From positions 1-20,844 of IMG/VR virus record IMGVR_UViG_3300017742_000167: a DNA stretch of 20,844 nucleotides, one strand, 5' to 3'. This stretch comes from a virus. Made by a program: the position numbers and the translations under genes. The notes beneath the pieces are model-generated. The model saw only the letters and a list, made by a program, of their open reading frames with translations, was not told the origin of the DNA and made no database searches. This document shows, piece by piece, positions 16,575 through 20,844 of this stretch. Each line of letters opens with the position of its first letter. Position 1 is the stretch's first letter.

Positions 16575-17162
16575 TTATCCTGTAAATTCTGTAAATGCGT
16601 TATCCGCCATTAACTCATTATTAAAATAAGTGTTTACCTCTTTTAAGAAATTTGCTTCATATTCCGAAGTCAAAAAAGGCATTAATAGTCCAATCTGCGC
16701 ACTAAAACTTCCGTCCGGATTATAGTTATCATAATCTAATTTTATTTCATCGTATTCTATATGGTCTTTCCAGAACACAGCAACATCAAACGTTTTTTCA
16801 AAATCAATCTCTCCGTTTGTTCCTATGACTTGATAATACACAAGTCTACCGATTGCCTTTTGAGTCATAATTTCACTTTCTGCATCTACCGCTTGTTTCT
16901 TATAGACACCTTCGCTTACAATAACGCGAACGTCATTAAATCTTTGAGTGTTATTATTTATTACGGATAAGGCATTAGCGTGTAGTGTAAGGTTTCTTGC
17001 GAGCTTTCTTCTTAAGTCTTGTGTCGGCATATGACTAAGGTCAGTTTTATCAGAATATGAACCCAAAAACTTTGCCATAGTTATTCCACGACCAAGTTTA
17101 GTTCTCGAAGAAATGTAAGACTGTAAGTCTGGGTTATATTGTAATTCGGGTTGTACTATCAT
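16575..17162 (-). CDS. Conserved-looking baseplate-region protein of unknown function, 195 aa
   Basis: The length is almost that of T4 gp53 (196), but the sequence does not match gp53, so I do not use that name. The N-terminal half is helical and basic (DLRRKLARNLTLHANALSVI, about 48-67). It is followed by NDVRVIVSEGVYKKQAVDA, GRLVYYQVIGTNGEIDFEKT and FDVAVFWKDHIEYDEIKLDY, a pattern of beta strands with a VSEGVY turn. There is no signal peptide or membrane segment. Its ATG overlaps the stop of the gp5-like gene (ATGA), so it is translationally coupled to the spike and sits directly ahead of gp25. A structural role at the hub-wedge junction is inference. Confidence 0.75.
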   Translation of the reverse strand: MIVQPELQYNPDLQSYISSRTKLGRGITMAKFLGSYSDKTDLSHMPTQDLRRKLARNLTLHANALSVINNNTQRFNDVRVIVSEGVYKKQAVDAESEIMTQKAIGRLVYYQVIGTNGEIDFEKTFDVAVFWKDHIEYDEIKLDYDNYNPDGSFSAQIGLLMPFLTSEYEANFLKEVNTYFNNELMADNAFTEFTG

Positions 17163-18832
17163 TTTCTAAATCTTTTTCCTCTATTATCTAATGAATTTCC
17201 TATAGGAGTAAAACCATATTTCGAAGAAGTTTCTTTATTAACAACTCTTCCTGTAAGTTTTGGCGGAATAGGAGGATGTATTAATGCGTTAGGGTTTATT
17301 AAAGGATTCCTTTTTTGAACAGCAAGAAGTTTTGCGAGTTTAGAAGGTTTAATACCTACTGTTCCACCACCCAAATCTCTGCTCTCAAATCTTGTACTTG
17401 GATTTCTAAATGCCGACCTAACTTCAGCAGGAGTTGGTTCTCTTTCGAAAACGCCTTCATAAAATTCTTTACCTTTCATATCATCTCTTATAAAATCTCC
17501 TTCGTCCATAAGAACTTCTACTATAGGTTTACCCAATTTAACATAAGTGTTCATATCTGAATCACTAAGGAGACCTAATGCTACATTAAATATCTCATTA
17601 GTCTCTACTGGGTCATGACCTGCTTCTGCTTCCAGACTGAAATTTGAGACTAAATCCTTTATTTTTAAAACACTCATATTTCCTGGTTTACCAACAGGAA
17701 TTGGTGAAGCTACAAAACTTGAATGAAATGCTGTAATAGATTTATTTGCGTTATCTGCCATTTGAGCTTTCTGCGCAATACCATAAAGGTCTCCATGAAA
17801 TATTGCGGTCTCAAAATCATCGCTGGTTGACCCTTGAATATTTAAATAGTTATCACTATCACCAACAGTAACACTATCAATTGCGCCATCACTATCAAAC
17901 GTATAGAATTGACTTTGACCTGCAGAATATTTAAGTTCTGGTTTACTTTTTGATTTACGAGCGCCAGAATATGTTCGTCCCGTAAATCTCATTTCTTGCC
18001 CCCCAATTACTCCGCGTGTACCTTTTAATACCAAAGCTTCTGGTGCATTAGCGATTATATTTTTAGAAGAAATGTCAAACTTATTATCTGAGTGGAGAAA
18101 CATATTACTTCCAGAACCTACTTGTAAACTACCCTGAGAAGCAATTCTAGTTGATTGTTTAGTGGAGACTCTTAGGTTTGATAAATTAACATCAACTTTA
18201 TTTCCTCTCGTTATAATTGTATTCGTTCCGTGTACACTTTCTTTTTTAGTTCCCACAACAGTATCAACAGAGTTACCTTTTATATTTTTAGTTGCATTAC
18301 CTCCTGTTTTAACATTATAGTTGCCTCCAACTTCTACGTTATAGTCACCACTTACTTTAAGATTAAGGTTTCCGTTGTATACAAGATTACCATGACCTTC
18401 AATGATTACGGTTTGGTCTCCTCCTGTTACTTCAACCTTATTATTTAACGCGGATATTACAACCGTACCATCAGCACGTAACTCTACACCAGAACCTTTA
18501 CGATGTTTAATAAGGACTCTTTCGCCACCCGGAGTGTCGTCCATCTCAATAACATGCCCACTAGGTGTTTCGTCTACTTGATTGAACGGATACTGAGAAG
18601 GCATCTGTTCTGGTATACCTAATGGTACACCAATCTCACCACCACCTGTATAAAGTTTGTTTACTTTAGTACCAAGCGCTGCTTTGTTAACTGAAGAACC
18701 AAAGTTATATTCTCTTTTAGGGTATTCTCCTGAAGGAGATTGCATTCCGTCTGTAGGAACACCAACAGTAAGCTCTACGCCTAAGCCCAGTTTATCAACT
18801 CTTGCCTTATGGTTATCTTTTTTTGTAGTCAT
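17159..18832 (-). CDS. gp5: Baseplate central spike, gp5-like beta-helix protein, 557 aa
   Basis: Residues 80-125 (QYPFNQVDETPSGHVIEMDD, then TPGGERVLIKHRKGSG) match the region between lysozyme and beta-helix in T4 gp5. Residues 158-213 form seven perfect octads with Gly at position 5, the hallmark of the T4 gp5 triple-stranded beta-helix. After about residue 290 comes a 270-residue extension with no recognised family, ending in a basic tail (GKRFRK). There is no lysozyme domain and no complete OB fold: only about 80 residues precede the conserved segment. In T4, gp5 is 575 residues with all three parts. The lysin gene lies 28 nt upstream and probably supplies the enzymatic part. The protein is expected to form the trimeric needle at the hub. 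Confidence 0.85.
   Translation of the reverse strand: MTTKKDNHKARVDKLGLGVELTVGVPTDGMQSPSGEYPKREYNFGSSVNKAALGTKVNKLYTGGGEIGVPLGIPEQMPSQYPFNQVDETPSGHVIEMDDTPGGERVLIKHRKGSGVELRADGTVVISALNNKVEVTGGDQTVIIEGHGNLVYNGNLNLKVSGDYNVEVGGNYNVKTGGNATKNIKGNSVDTVVGTKKESVHGTNTIITRGNKVDVNLSNLRVSTKQSTRIASQGSLQVGSGSNMFLHSDNKFDISSKNIIANAPEALVLKGTRGVIGGQEMRFTGRTYSGARKSKSKPELKYSAGQSQFYTFDSDGAIDSVTVGDSDNYLNIQGSTSDDFETAIFHGDLYGIAQKAQMADNANKSITAFHSSFVASPIPVGKPGNMSVLKIKDLVSNFSLEAEAGHDPVETNEIFNVALGLLSDSDMNTYVKLGKPIVEVLMDEGDFIRDDMKGKEFYEGVFEREPTPAEVRSAFRNPSTRFESRDLGGGTVGIKPSKLAKLLAVQKRNPLINPNALIHPPIPPKLTGRVVNKETSSKYGFTPIGNSLDNRGKRFRK
18194..18361 (-). repeat. Seven in-frame 24-bp octad repeats (beta-helix)
   Basis: Codons 158-213 of the gp5-like gene encode seven consecutive eight-residue units, from LKVSGDYN through VEVGGNYN and VKTGGNAT to IITRGNKV. 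Glycine is invariant at position 5 of each. This periodicity is visible only in the protein, since the DNA copies are diverged; it builds the needle shaft. Confidence 0.85.
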
Positions 18833-18860
18833 ATATTTCTCTAGATTGTATACTCTTATT

Positions 18861-20844
18861 TTAATATTTAGTAGATATATTCATGTTTAATTTCACCATC
18901 ATTTTATGCTCTGGCGTAGATTTATTTTTACTTGGGTAGTCTTTATAGAAAAATCCTCTATCAGGGTCTTTCTTATCCATATGAATAAATGTAGAACTAA
19001 TACCAATTTGCGTGAACCCTCTTTGCTTGGCGAGTTTTACTAATTGAGCAACCTTATCTCTATTGTTTTCAAACCCCCTTATTCCAACATCAACAGCAAG
19101 GCCATACATGTGCGGACTACCGTTACTTAATCCTGGAGTATTAGATTCTGGCCCTCTATCTTCTGTTAAACTTTTTTTACGCGCTTCTGTAACCGATTCA
19201 TTTTCTGACAATAATCTTCTTGGTGCACCTTTAGCTCTAACATTTTGGTGTGGGTCACGATATCCAGAATTAACAAATAAGTTTTCAGAGATTGTATTCG
19301 CAAAATACTGTATATCTTCAGCGATATTAGACCCTGCTTTAAATTCGTTCCAGTCAACGGGTTTATTATCTTTACTTTGTTGAGGTCTATAGTAAACTTT
19401 GTATTTTTCACTTTCTTTATATATTACTGATTTTTTCTTAATATCGTCAAGAACTTTTTTAGTCGTAACGTTAATATTATCATTAACCTTACCTTCATCT
19501 GATTCTATTTCAGCATCTATATCTTCTTCAACAACTTCTTCGTTTTCTGTTGGTGGGTTTAAATCTTCGAAATCTTCGGATTCATTGTCATCAATATCAA
19601 CAAGAATATCTGTATTTACTTTTCCAAATAAGGATAATATATAGTCTTGAACATCAAAGTATGGGTCAAGTTCTGAATTATCTAAATCATTATGCCCATA
19701 AACGCTTCCTCCTGGAAAATTATGATAATATACTGTAAGGAATTGTTCTAATGTATTGTATTGAACGCGAGTAAACGAACTACTTGATGTTTGAAATGGC
19801 TGTTCTGTTGTTGGGGAATCTATACCGCCAACCATAACAATACCAATAGAATTTTTATCAATACCTTCATCTCCTGTATGTTTACCAGACTCTTCTATAC
19901 TAAGACCCCTTTGTAGTCTACCGTCACGTCTTATAACATAATGATATTGTATTCCTTCATCACCTAACTTATTGTGTATATCATTTATTTCTTCTGCTCC
20001 AAAGTTTGAATTGGTAAAACTTTCTGTAGCATGAATAACGATTTTACTGACAGGTCTTGAACCTTTTGGGGCAAGTCTACCTGACATTTCAAGTTCAAGT
20101 TCTTCTACTGATGAAACAAAAGTAAAGGGAACTGATAAGTCTTGTATGTATGTCGCTTCAGTATCACCTAATACATTTGACGCAATAACACTTTCTAAAT
20201 TATTATGGAAATCAGATATCAATGTCATTTCTTTAACGACATTATCAATTTCATTCTGCGCCTTTTCTTTATCCGCAGCAGAAGCTTCTGATTCTGCTAT
20301 GCCTTTGATCATATCCTCTATAGTTTCTGCTTCTTTTAACTTATCTCCTAAGACAGCATAAGTAGTAATAGCAACAGGAACATTATCTTGAAGAAGATTT
20401 TTCGCAGCACCCTCAACATCACCGTTTATCATTTGAACGGTATAAGCACCTATATTTTCCTGAGAAATAAGACCTCTGAAAGTGTGGTTAATATCAGAAG
20501 CCATGCCACTAGCTACATCTTGTATGTAACCTTTTAAAGTCGCCTTAAACTCACCAGCTAATGTTTTGTTTTTTGTTACTTGCTCAATAGTTGAACCTAC
20601 TACACCTTCTGGAGCATTTATGTTAGGAAGGGTAACAGTTTTAAACTCTGGAAAAATCTTATCAAACTGTATAAAATCGAAAACGTCGTCAAAAATGTCT
20701 CCTACAACACCAGCTGCTCTTCCAGGAAGTTCTTCAAAAAACTTTAGAGTTTTTCCGATTGGGCCTTTTTTAATCCAAGCAGAAAACTTATCAATACCTG
20801 TAGCATCACCGATATCATCTACAAATTCATTAATTGCTTTCGTA
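18861..20844 (-). CDS. Tail-associated lysin: amidase_2 plus M15-type peptidase, 5' end outside window
   Basis: The frame stays open from the window edge to the stop at 18861: 113 codons precede the first in-window ATG at 20504, with no stop and no good ribosome-binding site there. The true start is therefore upstream of 20844. Counting from that Met, residues 150-290 resemble N-acetylmuramoyl-L-alanine amidases of the AmpD/PGRP type: KIVIHATE (His158), QYHYVIRRDG, GKHTGD and YGHNDLDNSELDPYF (His271 and Asp280 as probable zinc ligands). An acidic linker (304-340) leads to an M15-type DD-peptidase: NSGYRDP (412-418), HMYGLAVD (His465, Asp472) and FIHMD (His508). It would cut both the stem-peptide attachment and peptide bonds of the cell wall during injection. 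It sits next to the gp5-like spike, so tail association is likely. Confidence 0.85.
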   Translation of the reverse strand, partial: TKAINEFVDDIGDATGIDKFSAWIKKGPIGKTLKFFEELPGRAAGVVGDIFDDVFDFIQFDKIFPEFKTVTLPNINAPEGVVGSTIEQVTKNKTLAGEFKATLKGYIQDVASGMASDINHTFRGLISQENIGAYTVQMINGDVEGAAKNLLQDNVPVAITTYAVLGDKLKEAETIEDMIKGIAESEASAADKEKAQNEIDNVVKEMTLISDFHNNLESVIASNVLGDTEATYIQDLSVPFTFVSSVEELELEMSGRLAPKGSRPVSKIVIHATESFTNSNFGAEEINDIHNKLGDEGIQYHYVIRRDGRLQRGLSIEESGKHTGDEGIDKNSIGIVMVGGIDSPTTEQPFQTSSSSFTRVQYNTLEQFLTVYYHNFPGGSVYGHNDLDNSELDPYFDVQDYILSLFGKVNTDILVDIDDNESEDFEDLNPPTENEEVVEEDIDAEIESDEGKVNDNINVTTKKVLDDIKKKSVIYKESEKYKVYYRPQQSKDNKPVDWNEFKAGSNIAEDIQYFANTISENLFVNSGYRDPHQNVRAKGAPRRLLSENESVTEARKKSLTEDRGPESNTPGLSNGSPHMYGLAVDVGIRGFENNRDKVAQLVKLAKQRGFTQIGISSTFIHMDKKDPDRGFFYKDYPSKNKSTPEHKMMVKLNMNISTKY

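Noticed and set aside
16575-17162. Naming the 195-residue protein gp53 from its length and position
   Set aside because: Its sequence shows none of the T4 gp53 features I know, such as the N-terminal FFDPIEY-like start or the PQLYWVLL segment.
20502-20504. ATG at 20504 as the lysin start, giving a 547-residue protein
   Set aside because: The same frame is open for 113 more codons to the window edge, reads as plausible protein, and there is no convincing ribosome-binding site ahead of this ATG. It is more likely an internal Met.
1-20844. tRNA genes, CRISPR arrays, insertion sequences or integration sites
   Set aside because: I saw no cloverleaf-like sequence, no spaced direct repeats outside fibre coding repeats, and no transposase or integrase. 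Coding sequence fills almost all of the window, and no gap exceeds 180 bases.

Overview
This window is part of the baseplate and tail-fibre module of a T4-like myovirus, most likely marine. Every supported gene lies on the minus strand, so transcription runs from position 20844 down to 1. The genes are packed with overlaps or gaps of a few bases. The DNA is visibly AT-rich (GC was not computed). Recognisable T4 baseplate homologues (gp5-type spike, gp25, gp6, gp8), a DUF4815-type giant structural protein, Ser/Thr/Gly-rich fibre proteins and exact T4-type late promoter octamers point to a T4-like phage of the cyanophage/pelagiphage kind. The AT-richness fits a SAR11 or Prochlorococcus host, but the host is inference.

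Layout in transcription order. (1) 20844-18861: a 5'-truncated tail-associated lysin with an amidase_2-type domain, an acidic linker and an M15-type peptidase domain. (2) 18832-17159: a gp5-like spike with seven perfect Gly octads. (3) 17162-16575: a 195-residue protein of unknown function. (4) 16528-16079: gp25. (5) 16078-14249: gp6. (6) 14249-13245: a protein in the gp7 position. (7) 13206-12190: a protein with a gp10-like N-terminus. (8) 12188-10830: gp8. (9) 10817-5526: a 1763-residue structural protein. (10) 5526-5317: a 69-residue coiled-coil protein. (11) 5317-3077: a repeat-built fibre protein. (12) 3067-1883: a structural protein not recognised. (13) 1702-1334: a small beta-rich protein. 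(14) 1326-1: a repeat-built fibre-like protein cut by the window edge.

The products should assemble together. gp6, gp25, gp8 and the gp7-position protein form the wedges, and the gp5-like spike sits at the hub centre. The lysin opens the cell wall during injection, and the proteins on the left are peripheral fibres and adaptors. The usual T4 gp5 (OB fold, lysozyme, beta-helix in one chain) appears rearranged: wall-degrading domains and beta-helix spike are in separate consecutive genes.

Regulation. Three intergenic TATAAATA octamers (minus strand) precede the gp25, gp10-like and 122-residue genes. All three share a T4-late-like core with an A-tract just upstream and GA just downstream. The one before gp25 sits so close to the ATG that it predicts a leaderless mRNA. 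The only sizeable gap (1703-1882) also holds a well-formed sigma70-like promoter on the plus strand followed by a hairpin, which is the most unexpected signal in the window.
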